Shown one piece after another: positions 15,638 through 25,208 of a stretch of DNA of 64,000 bases. The position numbers and the translations under genes are program-made. The notes beneath the pieces were generated by a model. The model was given only the letters and a program-made list of their open reading frames with translations, did not search any database and had not been told where the DNA came from. The stretch is from Streptomyces sp. BA2 (GTDB lineage Bacteria > Actinomycetota > Actinomycetes > Streptomycetales > Streptomycetaceae): the NCBI RefSeq assembly GCF_009769735.1, contig NZ_WSRO01000002.1, positions 5,406,001 through 5,470,000 of the forward strand, in the 5' to 3' direction. Every line of letters begins with the position of its first letter. Position 1 is the stretch's first letter.

Positions 15638-16921
15638 TCAGCCCGTCGCCGACTTCTCGAACTGGTCACCAGGGAAGAGGGCTTCTCCCACGTGCTGATG
15701 GATGCTCTCGATCTTGGGGAAGATCTTGAGCCCCGCGTCCATGGCGATACCGGCACCCAGGGGGTTGATGTTCACCCCAGGGATGAGGTTGGCGCCCTTG
15801 GAACCGAGCCACTGACCTGCGTGGTAACCCTGGTTGGCGATGCCGCCCATGCGCGAAGCCAGGCCGCTGGTGGCATGGGAGACCTCGTACACGTTGTCCG
15901 CCATGCCGCCGAGCACCACCTTGCCGGGCAGTAGCTTGAGGCCCCCCTCGACGAAGCCGGCCTGCTCGCCGGTGGAGATCAGCATGCGCGCTCTGCCGAT
16001 GTTGGTCGCCTGGAACCCCTTGCCGAGATTGCCGGCCTTGGCGAGCCCGGCGGCCCTGGCCAACTTCGTGGTCTTCCCGGCCACCTTGATGCCCTTGCTG
16101 AAGGCGCCGATCCCTGGCATCAACCCCACCGCGTCCATCCCGATGGACATCCAACTCACGTCCGCACCCGCCCCCTTGGCGACCCCGTGCGCCACCAGCG
16201 CGAGCCCGCTCGCGATGAGCGCGGCCGTGCCGAAGATTGCCGCGAGCGGCGGGAACGGCAGCGTGATGATGGCCAGCAGGCCCAGCACCGCGGTCAGGTC
16301 GCTCAACAGGTCGCCGATCAGTTTGATCATGTCGGCGTGGTCCTTGATCCACTGACCCGTGGCGTCCCACGCGTCAGCGACACCCTTGGTGAGCTTGTCC
16401 CAGAAGCCGGGCTCGTCCGGGGCGATGTCACCCGCCTTGTCGAGCTCCTTACTGATCCGCCCGGCGGCACGCGCGTACCGGTCCTCGAGGTCATGAACCT
16501 TGCCGGTGACCTCGTCGACGTCGCCGGAAGCCTTGCCGAGCTCCTTGCTCCCCTTGCCCTCGGCCTTCGTCTCGGCCTCCTGCCTGGCGTCGAGCTTCTC
16601 CCCGGCCGACTTCTCAAGGCGGTCAGCCTCATCCTGGAAGTCCTGGAGCTCGCCGGCCCACTTGTGCAGCGCCCGGGAGGCCTTGTCGAACGACTCGTGG
16701 CTCTTGCGGACGAGGGGAGTGACGTCCTGGCCTATGTACTCGGTGAAGGCGAGCGCGGTCTTGCCCTTCCAGGCCCCGCACTCGATCCGCTCCAAGTCCC
16801 GTACGGCGTTGCCGAGTTCCGTCGCGAGTCCGCCCAGCTTCTTCGCGAGCTCGCGGGTGTCGGTCACGTCCCCGGGGGTGGGGTCCCAGCCGATGTGCGG
16901 GAAGGCAGGCCGACGCCCCAC
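15638..16921 (-). CDS. T7SS-signal protein with coiled coil and hydrophobic region (putative effector)
   Basis: This 427-residue protein starts at GTG 16921, one base after the stop of the WXG100-like gene. The N-terminus GWDPTPGDVTDTRELAKKL fits the T7SS-signal pattern. A long coiled coil runs to about residue 200, then DIAPDEPGFWDK, hydrophobic segments (VLGLLAIITLPFPPLAAIFG, AALIASGLALVAHGV) and a Gly/Lys-rich C-terminal part. The layout matches 1310-2704, and the half after DIAPDEPGFWDK matches the truncated protein at 8997. It was probably exported with the WXG100-like partner just upstream. No catalytic domain is recognised. Confidence 0.72.
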   Translation of the reverse strand: MGRRPAFPHIGWDPTPGDVTDTRELAKKLGGLATELGNAVRDLERIECGAWKGKTALAFTEYIGQDVTPLVRKSHESFDKASRALHKWAGELQDFQDEADRLEKSAGEKLDARQEAETKAEGKGSKELGKASGDVDEVTGKVHDLEDRYARAAGRISKELDKAGDIAPDEPGFWDKLTKGVADAWDATGQWIKDHADMIKLIGDLLSDLTAVLGLLAIITLPFPPLAAIFGTAALIASGLALVAHGVAKGAGADVSWMSIGMDAVGLMPGIGAFSKGIKVAGKTTKLARAAGLAKAGNLGKGFQATNIGRARMLISTGEQAGFVEGGLKLLPGKVVLGGMADNVYEVSHATSGLASRMGGIANQGYHAGQWLGSKGANLIPGVNINPLGAGIAMDAGLKIFPKIESIHQHVGEALFPGDQFEKSATG

Positions 16922-16922
16922 G

Positions 16923-17252
16923 TCAGTTGCCCTTCTTCTTCGAGTCCGCCTTCTTCGAGTCCGCCTTGGCCGACTTGAGCGACTCGGCCAGCTCCTGGTC
17001 AAGCTCGCTGAACTTCTCGCCGATCTTGTTGATCATCTTGACGGCGCCGTGCGTGTGCTTGCCGAGCTGCTTGACGCCGTAGCCCCACTCGTCGGCGAAC
17101 TCGTGCACGTCCTCGACGAGTTCGCCCGCGCCGACGACAGAGCCGTCGGCCCCGCGGAGGGTGCGGCGGGCGGCATCCATGCGGTCGCTCACCGTGGAGA
17201 AGGTCTTCCGCAGGTCTTCGAAGATCGTGTCGTCGAGGCGCAGGTCGCTCAC
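16923..17252 (-). CDS. WXG100-like T7SS protein
   Basis: This 109-residue protein starts at GTG 17252 with GGGGGAC upstream. It is predicted to be two helices with the turn VHEFADEWGYGVKQL, which carries the family Trp and Gly and the F-A-D-x-W motif shared with the 983 and 36257 proteins. It ends in a Lys/Asp repeat tail (SAKADSKKADSKKKG). It leads the minus-strand module 2 and sits one base ahead of the T7SS-signal gene, the usual pairing of a small helical partner with a large substrate. Confidence 0.75.
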   Translation of the reverse strand: MSDLRLDDTIFEDLRKTFSTVSDRMDAARRTLRGADGSVVGAGELVEDVHEFADEWGYGVKQLGKHTHGAVKMINKIGEKFSELDQELAESLKSAKADSKKADSKKKGN

Positions 17253-17644
17253 GTGGTGTCCCCCGGATCCCTCTGGGCGGTCGTCGTACCGGAACCCGGC
17301 GGCTGTCCACACTCGAGTCCCGTGAGACGAGGCTATCGCCAGGGGGCTTAACGCTATTCATGGGGTGGAGGACTTGCTAGGGCGAACCAAAGGGCTTAGT
17401 TGGGCGACGGGAGGCAGAATGTGGAGGGGCAGTGAAGGTGAAGTCCGGCACGTCAGGTGGCTATCCGGCGATCACCAGCACTTTTTCCCCTCCCTTTGCC
17501 TCTCTCTTTGCTTCCATTTACTTCTTGATTTGCGGGCGGGACCCAACTGAATGAGTGGGCAACCGCCAGATAAGCCGCATGGATAGCCGCAGGCCGTGAT
17601 GCGGTCGAGTCGCCCGACGCCACCGGTTACACCAACCGGTCACG
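17253..17644. other. Intergenic region upstream of module 2
   Basis: These 392 bases lie between the WXG100-like gene (minus) and the 3' end of cassette B (minus), and should hold the module 2 promoter. The part at 17465-17560 is less GC-rich and pyrimidine-rich (TTTTTCCCCTCCCTTTGCC). I see no coding sequence with a convincing start or codon bias. Confidence 0.5.
17622..17640. terminator. Short hairpin after cassette B
   Basis: ACCGGTT (17622-17628) and AACCGGT (17634-17640) form a perfect 7-bp stem with a 5-base loop, four bases past the stop of the secreted-protein gene. A third ACCGGT overlaps that stop. It could be a terminator or a binding site. Confidence 0.45.
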
Positions 17645-18658
17645 TCACCGGTTGATGGACTGGATCTCCTCGACCGTGATCGGCTGATCGTTCCCGTACT
17701 CGCCGTCGGGGAGCTCGCCGCCCGGACTGTTCGTGCCTGTCCAGGTGATCTCCCAGGTGGCGGTGGCCTGGAGGTTGAAGGTGCCGTTGCCCGACGAGCG
17801 TTGGTAGGTGACGCCACAGGGGGGCGTCTGCTTCGACTTGCCCTTCGCGTACGGCTCACCGATCGAATCGTCGTCGTTCATCTCGCACTTGCCGGACGCG
17901 GGGATACGCACGGCGTCATCGGTTCCCGGCTTGATGCTGAGCGCGACCGGCTTGGCAGTCGTCGTCGCCTCGATGTGCAGGCCGGGAGCGTCGAGCGAGG
18001 CGGTCACGGACACGGGCTGGAACTCACCCTTGTCCAGCCAGGCCCAGGTGGGGAGATTGACCTTGGAGGGGCCGTCGGGAGCGAGGGAGACCTTCGTGCC
18101 GGGGACCTTGATCTGCTCGTACGCGAGACCTGCGAGGGTCTCCGGGTCGATGGCCTGTGGGACGTCCGGAGTCTCGCCGTTCTCGACCCAGAACGGCTCC
18201 TTGTCGCAAGCGAACTGGTCGGCCATGGAGGCGTTGGGGTTCTGCTGGGCCCCCCACCACATGCCGTCCTTCTCCTTGTCGATGTTGTAGCCGTCCTTGG
18301 CGTACGCCTGGTTCTGGTCGGACATGTCACCCAGAACGTCACGCGGCGCGTCGGGGTCGTGCCGGGCGCCGAAGTAGAGGCGCTCGCGGTACTCCTGGAA
18401 CTCGGTGGCCTTCCACTCCGGCGCGTACCAGCAGGCGGGCGGCGTCCAGTCGGTGTCGACGGAGGCTATGGGGCCGCCGCCTTTGCTGTTGCCGGAGGAG
18501 GTGTAGGAGATCTTGGCTACGGCGGCGACGGTGTCGCCGTCCTTCTTGCCCGACACGTTCCCGTCGCCGAACTCCGTTCCTGCCACTGCCGGTCCTCCGG
18601 CAGCGAGTACCAGCGATATGCCGGCAGTCACTAGAACCAACGGCTTTCGCACTGTCAT
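17645..18658 (-). CDS. Secreted four-cysteine protein ending EIQSINR (cassette copy B)
   Basis: This 337-residue protein starts at ATG 18658, sharing ATGA with the lipoprotein stop. The signal peptide is KPLVLVTAGISLVLAAGGPAVA. Conserved blocks are TPPACWYAPEW, GMWWGAQQNPNAS, PFWVENGETP, VNLPTWAWLDK, GEPYAKGKSKQTPPCGVTY and the ending ITVEEIQSINR. The four conserved Cys are in ACWYAP, FACDKE, GKCEMN and PPCG. It is more similar to copy A than to C or D in the C-terminal half. It is exported and function is unknown; the coupled lipoprotein upstream is the likely partner. Confidence 0.8.
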   Translation of the reverse strand: MTVRKPLVLVTAGISLVLAAGGPAVAGTEFGDGNVSGKKDGDTVAAVAKISYTSSGNSKGGGPIASVDTDWTPPACWYAPEWKATEFQEYRERLYFGARHDPDAPRDVLGDMSDQNQAYAKDGYNIDKEKDGMWWGAQQNPNASMADQFACDKEPFWVENGETPDVPQAIDPETLAGLAYEQIKVPGTKVSLAPDGPSKVNLPTWAWLDKGEFQPVSVTASLDAPGLHIEATTTAKPVALSIKPGTDDAVRIPASGKCEMNDDDSIGEPYAKGKSKQTPPCGVTYQRSSGNGTFNLQATATWEITWTGTNSPGGELPDGEYGNDQPITVEEIQSINR

Positions 18659-19335
18659 CGCCTGCACTCCTCAGCCCCGTCTCGCACTTGAGCCTGCTTG
18701 GCCCTCCACAGACCCTTGTTGCTGTCGGAGGCGGTCATGAGGATCTCCCAGGAGGCGAAATCCGTGACGCTCGGCTTGGTGCGGTGCACTTTCTCCGTCT
18801 TGACTTCCTTGCTGAAGAACTTGGTGGCGTCGCTGCAGAAGGAGACGACAGCCGACGTCTTTTTCTTCACCACATCAACCTTTGTGCCGCTGAAGTGTTG
18901 TTCACCCGTCACCGTGTAACCGGCGTCTACGTTCTTCTTGATTTGGTCCTTCGCGTACTTGAAGGCCGGCCCCTGGTATTCCGAGTAGAACTTGTACGCC
19001 GCGTCTTCCGGGTCCTGCTTCACGATTCCGTGCCTGATGGACAGGACGAAGTTCTCAGCGTCGGTCGCGGCAGCCGCCTGGTCCGGGTCCGAGAGGTTGG
19101 CCTTGGCGAACTCGATCTCGACGTCGGACGGAAGCTTCATCTCAGGCCGGTCGATCGCGGGCGCATCGCTCTTCTTCGAGCTCGGCGACGCGCTCTTCTT
19201 GCCACCCTCATCCGCCCCGGCGATCTTGTCCTTGCCCGAGTCCTTGTCGTCCCCACCCCCGCATCCACTCAGCAGCAGGGCAGCGGCAGCCGCCATCGAG
19301 ACGGCGGCGACGGGAAGGGTGCGACTGCGGTTCAC
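18655..19335 (-). CDS. Lipoprotein with D[KE]I-x-G motif (cassette copy B)
   Basis: This 226-residue lipoprotein starts at GTG 19335 after GGGAG. The lipobox is LSGC, followed by GGGDDKDSG and DKIAGADEG, the motif common to the four cassette lipoproteins, then RPEMKLPSD. The C-terminal domain includes GYTVTGEQHF, FCSDATKFFSKEVKTEK and KGLWRAKQ, and the last Cys is four residues from the end (EECRR). Two conserved cysteines suggest a disulfide in the extracytoplasmic domain. The stop overlaps the next start, so both proteins are probably made in fixed ratio. Confidence 0.8.
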   Translation of the reverse strand: MNRSRTLPVAAVSMAAAAALLLSGCGGGDDKDSGKDKIAGADEGGKKSASPSSKKSDAPAIDRPEMKLPSDVEIEFAKANLSDPDQAAAATDAENFVLSIRHGIVKQDPEDAAYKFYSEYQGPAFKYAKDQIKKNVDAGYTVTGEQHFSGTKVDVVKKKTSAVVSFCSDATKFFSKEVKTEKVHRTKPSVTDFASWEILMTASDSNKGLWRAKQAQVRDGAEECRR

Positions 19336-19950
19336 GTAGGACTCCCGGTGGGGCGACAGTTCTCCAAGCCATCCGAAGGTACTGAAGTGGTCAATGCCTT
19401 CGCCAGGGTTCACTTAGCCGAGTAGTGAATGTCTCGTGAGGTGAATGACCGCACAAAGCCCCCAGTTCGGTCGCAGCGGGGACGAATGGCTCGCCCGTCA
19501 CGAATACCGGAATGGAAAGCTCCGTAGATGAAGTACGTGAAGGTCGCCTGGGACACGGAACACCGCGAGCGACCGCTGCGTAAAGGACTTGGAGCTCACG
19601 GGCATCTCCCTGCCCACAAGTACAGCAAGTGGCCCGAGTGCGGCATCACTCACATTCAGTCCAAACAAGTGGAAACACGCCACAGGCCTACGTATCGAGT
19701 ACGCGGGCGTCACGCGCTTCCGCCTTGGGTGTTCAACGCGGCCGTGACGGAGACCTTCCCTCGAGCTCGGGTGGGTCGCACTGCAGGAAAGCCCCACTGG
19801 CGTACCGCGAAGAAGGGTCACCGATGGGACTTTTCTGCAACGGGCGGCGTCCCCGCGGGCCGGCGCTGGGGCACGTCCGAGTACAGGGCTGAAGTCCCGC
19901 CTCGTACGCTGGCAAGCCAGAGTCAACAAAAAGGGGACGGGGACAACAGC
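19336..19950. other. Divergent intergenic region between cassette B and module 3
   Basis: These 615 bases separate the lipoprotein gene (minus) from the 19951 gene (plus) and should hold both promoters. The GC content is locally lower around 19640-19720. An open frame runs in from 19528 toward the 19951 gene, but its composition lacks streptomycete codon bias and it shows no recognisable domain. No RNA gene or strong hairpin was seen. Confidence 0.5.
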
Positions 19951-20592
19951 ATGGCCCGCTACACCGAAGCGCAGACCATCGCCCGCGGCGGATTCAGCAT
20001 CAAGGTGCCGGAGACCTGGTGGGAGTTCGACGTCCGCCCGGAGTCGCGCGACGCCAGCATCCGGCAGATGATCAACGACCGCATACGCGAACGCCCCGAG
20101 CTCGAGCCGCACCGCAACACCTTCGAGGGCTTCCTGCGCAAGGCGTCCAAGGAGGCCTGGCAGTCCGGCGCCCTGTACTGCGGCTGCATGGCGGAGAGCT
20201 TCGGCGGCGATGTGCCGATCACGGGCTCGGTCACGGTCTCCCTGGTCGGCGCCCGCACGTCGAGCGGCGACGTGATGCCGACGGACCCGGCCGCGATCGT
20301 GGCCCAGCTCGGCGTACGGGAGGCCAAGCGCGAGGGCGACACGTACCGCGAGGTGAAGACGGTCGAGATCCCGGGCGTGGGGATGGCGGCGCGGACGTAC
20401 GGCATCGAGGACGTCTCGGTCCCCGGAGACGACCGCACGATGCGCGTCGTACTGATGCAGACCTTCATCCCGGTGCCGGGCCAGGAGGGCAAGGTCGCCC
20501 TGGTGGCGGGGAGCAGCCAGGTCCTGGACCTGGCGGAGTCGTTCTTCGACATCTTCGACGCGGTGACCTCGACGTTCCGCTTTGCGGAATAG
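19951..20592 (+). CDS. Hypothetical soluble protein, candidate T7SS chaperone/adaptor for the RHS toxin
   Basis: This 213-residue protein starts at ATG 19951 after GGGGAC; the N-terminus reads GGFSIKVPETWWEFDVRPESRDA, the same opening pattern as the 3506, 8212 and 13695 proteins. A helical section with a CGCMAESF stretch, a strand-rich centre (TGSVTVSLVGARTSSG), and a C-terminal helix (LAESFFDIFDAVTSTFRF) follow. The organisation recalls LpqN/Mog1-like folds, which is an inference. It precedes the RHS toxin gene by 116 bases, so it is the most likely dedicated chaperone or adaptor for that toxin. Confidence 0.7.
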   Translation: MARYTEAQTIARGGFSIKVPETWWEFDVRPESRDASIRQMINDRIRERPELEPHRNTFEGFLRKASKEAWQSGALYCGCMAESFGGDVPITGSVTVSLVGARTSSGDVMPTDPAAIVAQLGVREAKREGDTYREVKTVEIPGVGMAARTYGIEDVSVPGDDRTMRVVLMQTFIPVPGQEGKVALVAGSSQVLDLAESFFDIFDAVTSTFRFAE

Positions 20593-20708
20593 GCGGCCTC
20601 AAGCACTGACACCCTGCGGCCCTGCCGCCTTCCCGTACTCCGCACGCAGCTAGTAACTTCGCATGTGCGTACGGGTACTAGTGGGGCGGAAGCGGCGGGG
20701 GTCGGGTC

Positions 20709-23700
20709 ATGGCGGGGAATCGTCCGGCGGATTGGCATGTCCTGGACCTGGACAAGGATCCAACACCCGGAGATCCGGACCGCGTCCGCAACCTGGCCAA
20801 GAACCTGCACGATTTCGCCGACGACGTGTCGAAGGTCCTCCGTGACATCAAGGGGATGGCGGGCGAGGACGCGATCCTCACCTGGGCGGGCAAGACCGCG
20901 GAGTCCTTCACGTCGGAGTTCGAGGACGCGCCGGGCAAGCTGAAGAAGCTCAAGAAGAGCTACGAGATGGCCGGCGACGCCCTGTCGACGTACTGGCCGG
21001 AGCTGGAGCGCGCCCAGGCCCTCGCCGACAAGGCCCTGGTCAAGGGCCGTGAAGCACAAGGGGACTTGAGCAGCGCCCAGACCCGGCTCACCTCCGCCGA
21101 CTCCTGGGTGGACAAGGCGGGCAAGGAAGCCGACAAGTACAAGGACGACGACGGCGGCTCCAAGTCCAAGGACGTCCCCAAGCCCGACCCGGACAAGGTC
21201 AAGGCCGCCACCCGCAACGCGACCGCCGCCGAGAAGGCGCAGACGACCGCCAAGTCGGACGTCTCCGCCGCCAAGAGCAACCTCGACGCCGCGAAGAAGA
21301 TGGCCGAGGACGCCCGCAAGATGCGCGAGGACGCCGCGGGCACCGCGAAGAAGAAACTCGAAGAGGCCTCCGACGCGGGCATCCAGAACCGCAAGTGGTG
21401 GGAGGAAGTCGGCGACTGGGTCACCGACAACTGGGACACCATCGTCGCCGTCTGCAAAGTCGTCGTCGCCGTCCTCGGCATCATCGCCATGATCATCGGC
21501 GGCCCGATCCTCGGCGCGATCGTCCTGATCGCTGCCCTGGTCGTCCTCGCCGACACCCTCCATAAATACGCCAACGGAGAAGCAGGCCTACTCGACGTCG
21601 CCTTCGCCGCCCTCGACTGCATCCCCGGCATGAAGGGACTGACCTCCCTCCGCGGCCTCGCCAAGGGGATGAAGGGACTCAAGGGCGGGCTGAGGGGTCT
21701 GAAATCGGCTCGGAGCGCGATCGCGAACGGGGCGAAGGGCACGTACAACCGGGTGAAGACCAAGATCAAGGGTCTTGGCGACCCAGTGGATGTGGCCACC
21801 GGACAGATGTTCCTGGACGCAACCGACCTCACGCTGCCTGGCAAGCTGCCACTGGTCTTCACCCGCCGTGTGGCATCTGGCTACCGAACGGGCGGCTGGT
21901 TCGGACCCGCCTGGACGTCCACCATCGACCAACGCCTGGAGATCGACGAACAGGGTGTCGTGTTCGTTACCGAAGACGGCATGCTTCTCGAGTATCCGCA
22001 TCCGCAGGGGGCGGATACCCCGGTGCTGCCCGACTTCGGTCCGCGTTGGCCACTGGAACGCCTGGACGACGGTGGCTACCTCGTTACCGACCCGGTCACC
22101 GGTCACGGCCGCCACTTCGCCCCGCCCGCTGACGATGTGGCGATACTGATCCGTATCTCGGACCGTAATCACAACACCATCGACTTCGACTACGACGACG
22201 AAGGCGCCCCACAGGCGATCCGGCACTGCGGTGGCTATCACATCGCCCTGGCCACTACCGACGAGCGCGTAACTGCGCTGAGTATTGTCGGCGCAGGCGA
22301 GGGCGACTCCGACGTCGTGATCAAGCGATACAGCTATACCGCCGGTCATCTCACCGCAGCCGTCAACTCTTCAGGGCTGCCGCTGCAGTTTGCCTACGAT
22401 GAGCGGGGACGTATCACGTCTTGGGAGGACACCAACCACAGTCGGTATCACTACAGCTATGACGAACAGGACCGCTGCACCGGCCAATGGGGAACGGCCG
22501 GGCACCTGGCCAATACCTTCATCTACGACGTGATCGACGCTGCGTGGCCGGGCTGCCGTGTCACCGAGCTCACCACGGCTGAGGGAGCGACCTCCCGTTT
22601 CGCCGTCGATGGCCGAAGCCTGGTCGTCGCCGAGGTCGATCCTCTGGGTGGCACGGTGACGACGACTTACGACGCCGACCAGCATGTCGTCGCAACGACG
22701 GATCAACTCGGGTACACCACGACGCTGGTGAACAACGCATTGGGACAGCCGATCGAGGTGGCCCGTCCCGATGGTGCCGTTGTCCGCGTCACGTACAACG
22801 ACCTGAACCTCGCGACCGTCATTGACCTGCCCGACGGCACTTCCTGGCGGCACACGTACGACGAGCGCGGCAATTGCACCGCCACCTCTGATCCGGTCGG
22901 CGTTACGTCCAGCACCACGTACAACCCGGCAGGTCACCCCCGGACGATCACCGACGAGCTGGGTCACATCACCACGGTGCGTTGTGACCCGGCGGGTCTG
23001 CCTCTGGAGGTCGCCGACCCGCTGGGCGGCACCACTTCCTGGGAGCGGGACGCCTGGGGCAGGCCGGTTGCTCTTACCGACGCGTTGGGGCACACCACCC
23101 GCCTGTCCTGGTCAACGGAGAGTCACCTCCTGCGGCGTACCACACCCGACGGCGCGACGGAGTCATGGGCGTATGACGGCGAGGGCAACTGCACCAGCCA
23201 CACCGACCAGCTGGGACAGATTTCCCAGTTTGAGTACACACACTTCGATGCCTTGTCGGCACGCACCGGACCTGATGGGACCCGCCACGAATTCGAATAC
23301 GACGCCTCCCTGCGTCTCACCCAGGTCATCAACCCTCAGGGCCTGACCTGGAATTATGTCTACGATCCCGCAGGGCGCCTGTCCTGTGAGACAGATTTCG
23401 ACGACTGTGAGATCACCTACGCCCATGACGGGGCCGGGCGCCTGACCTCATTGACGAACGCCATCGGCCAGACCATCACATTTGAACGCGACGCGTTCGG
23501 CCGGACCATCCGAAAGAACGCGAACGGTCGGTGCACCACGTTTGCGTACGATCTGACAGGCGAGATCGTGGAGGCCGCCAGTGCTGACAGCGCGGTCACG
23601 TATGTCCGGGACCGACGTGGTCGTGTGACGTCTGAGACGGTGAATGGCCGTGAACTTTGTTTCACCTACGACGAAGCGGGCCGCCGCACCGCACGTGTCA

Positions 23701-25208
23701 CGCCGTCTGGCGCGACCAGTACCTGGAAATACGACGCCACCGGACGCATATCCCAACTGGTCGTATCCGGCCGTACAGTCGATTTCGAATACGACGCGGC
23801 CAGTCGTGAACTCGCCCGCCAATTCGGTGATTCCTTCACCATGGCCGGCACCTTCGACGAGGTGGGCCGCCTGACCACACAGAAGCTAACGGCCCATGGC
23901 GACCAGGACCCTTCCCTCTACCGCGCTTACGCCTATCGTGCTGATGGCCATCTGGCAGGCATAGATGACCAACTGTCCGGCCCGCGCCGTTTCGATCTCG
24001 ACGCTGAGGGACGTGTCACCGCGGTTCACGCCGCCAAGTGGACCGAAACCTACGCCTACGACTCGGCAGGCAACCAGCAATCCGCTTCATGGCCCGTCGA
24101 GCACCCTGGTCATGAAGCCACCGGCGCCCGCGAGTACACAGGGACCCATATCACTCGAGCCGGTCATGTCCGCTACGAGCACGACGCCTTGGGACGCATC
24201 ACCCTCCGCCAGAAGACTCGTCTGTCGCGCAAGCCGGATACCTGGCGCTATGACTGGGACGTGGAGGACCGACTCACCTCGGTCATCACACCCGACGGGA
24301 CTTGCTGGCGCTACATGTATGACCCGCTGGGCCGACGCACTGCCAAGCTCCGTATGGCCGCAGACGGCGAAAGCGTTCTGGAACGCGTCGACTTCACCTG
24401 GGACGGTGTGACTCTCTGCGAACAGACCACGATCGCCGTTGAGTTGCCGGAACCGGTCACTCTTACCTGGGACCATCACGGGCTCCAGCCCGTCGCACAG
24501 ACCGAGCGGATCACAGCGTCAGGCGCTCGACAAGAGGAAATCGACGCCCGCTTCTTCGCGATCGTCACCGACCTCGTTGGCGCACCGAGCGAACTTGTCG
24601 ATGAGCAAGGCGAAATCGCCTGGCGCAAACGCAGCACCCTCTGGGGTACGACAGCTTGGAACATCGACGCGGTGGCGTATACGCCCCTCCGCTTTCCCGG
24701 CCAGTACTACGACCCGGAGACGGGCCTCCACTACAACTACTTCCGCCACTACGACCCCGAGACTGCCCGCTACCTGACCCCGGACCCGCTCGGCCTGGAA
24801 CCCGCACCAAACCCCTTTTCCTACGTCAGTAACCCGTCTACATGGATTGACCCGCTCGGCCTCGCCCCGTACAACATCCACGCGTCGGTGGCGTATCAAG
24901 ACTGGGGTAACAAGGGTGCGCACATCCATATCAAGAACAATGAGGTACAGATCTTCCCCGACGACAAGGGAGGGATCGGTGGCCGGCCCATCAGGCTTAA
25001 GCACGGAACCGCTAGCGACCGGGAGGTGCAGAAGGTCCTGGATGAGATTCATTCGAACCGGTCCCTGCGGGATGACATCATTGCGAAGGCCACCTCTGCA
25101 CGTGACAGCATGAACAAGGGTGAATTCGGAATGAGTCAGAACCGCGCAGCTGAAATGCATTTCATTATCAAGAATCTCGAGAAGATGAACAAGGCGGAGG
25201 GCGGCTGA
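20709..25208 (+). CDS. RHS/YD-repeat polymorphic toxin with T7SS-signal N-terminus
   Basis: This 1499-residue protein starts ADWHVLDLDKDPTPGDPDRV, the T7SS-signal pattern. A coiled coil reaches about residue 235 and a hydrophobic stretch about 242-290. Residues about 357-415 (DPVDVATGQMFLDATDLTL onward) match DUF6531. YD/RHS repeats fill about 430-1320. The core-associated region YDPETGLHYNYFRHYDPETA, then YLTPDPLGL and NPFSYVSNPSTWIDPLGL, ends near 1385. The last 114 residues (APYNIHASVAYQDWGNKG onward, with GAHIHIKNN and EMHFIIKNLEK) are the variable toxin and match no family I recognise. In RHS systems the cage releases the C-terminal toxin into a target cell. The next gene overlaps it, as immunity genes do. 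Confidence 0.88.
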   Translation: MAGNRPADWHVLDLDKDPTPGDPDRVRNLAKNLHDFADDVSKVLRDIKGMAGEDAILTWAGKTAESFTSEFEDAPGKLKKLKKSYEMAGDALSTYWPELERAQALADKALVKGREAQGDLSSAQTRLTSADSWVDKAGKEADKYKDDDGGSKSKDVPKPDPDKVKAATRNATAAEKAQTTAKSDVSAAKSNLDAAKKMAEDARKMREDAAGTAKKKLEEASDAGIQNRKWWEEVGDWVTDNWDTIVAVCKVVVAVLGIIAMIIGGPILGAIVLIAALVVLADTLHKYANGEAGLLDVAFAALDCIPGMKGLTSLRGLAKGMKGLKGGLRGLKSARSAIANGAKGTYNRVKTKIKGLGDPVDVATGQMFLDATDLTLPGKLPLVFTRRVASGYRTGGWFGPAWTSTIDQRLEIDEQGVVFVTEDGMLLEYPHPQGADTPVLPDFGPRWPLERLDDGGYLVTDPVTGHGRHFAPPADDVAILIRISDRNHNTIDFDYDDEGAPQAIRHCGGYHIALATTDERVTALSIVGAGEGDSDVVIKRYSYTAGHLTAAVNSSGLPLQFAYDERGRITSWEDTNHSRYHYSYDEQDRCTGQWGTAGHLANTFIYDVIDAAWPGCRVTELTTAEGATSRFAVDGRSLVVAEVDPLGGTVTTTYDADQHVVATTDQLGYTTTLVNNALGQPIEVARPDGAVVRVTYNDLNLATVIDLPDGTSWRHTYDERGNCTATSDPVGVTSSTTYNPAGHPRTITDELGHITTVRCDPAGLPLEVADPLGGTTSWERDAWGRPVALTDALGHTTRLSWSTESHLLRRTTPDGATESWAYDGEGNCTSHTDQLGQISQFEYTHFDALSARTGPDGTRHEFEYDASLRLTQVINPQGLTWNYVYDPAGRLSCETDFDDCEITYAHDGAGRLTSLTNAIGQTITFERDAFGRTIRKNANGRCTTFAYDLTGEIVEAASADSAVTYVRDRRGRVTSETVNGRELCFTYDEAGRRTARVTPSGATSTWKYDATGRISQLVVSGRTVDFEYDAASRELARQFGDSFTMAGTFDEVGRLTTQKLTAHGDQDPSLYRAYAYRADGHLAGIDDQLSGPRRFDLDAEGRVTAVHAAKWTETYAYDSAGNQQSASWPVEHPGHEATGAREYTGTHITRAGHVRYEHDALGRITLRQKTRLSRKPDTWRYDWDVEDRLTSVITPDGTCWRYMYDPLGRRTAKLRMAADGESVLERVDFTWDGVTLCEQTTIAVELPEPVTLTWDHHGLQPVAQTERITASGARQEEIDARFFAIVTDLVGAPSELVDEQGEIAWRKRSTLWGTTAWNIDAVAYTPLRFPGQYYDPETGLHYNYFRHYDPETARYLTPDPLGLEPAPNPFSYVSNPSTWIDPLGLAPYNIHASVAYQDWGNKGAHIHIKNNEVQIFPDDKGGIGGRPIRLKHGTASDREVQKVLDEIHSNRSLRDDIIAKATSARDSMNKGEFGMSQNRAAEMHFIIKNLEKMNKAEGG

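Noticed and set aside
17365..17550. Small plus-strand open frame in the region before module 2
   Set aside because: No ribosome site, no domain, atypical codon use.
19528..19950. Upstream extension of the 19951 gene
   Set aside because: The extension lacks codon bias and similarity to the family, while ATG 19951 has a ribosome site and the family N-terminus starts just after it.
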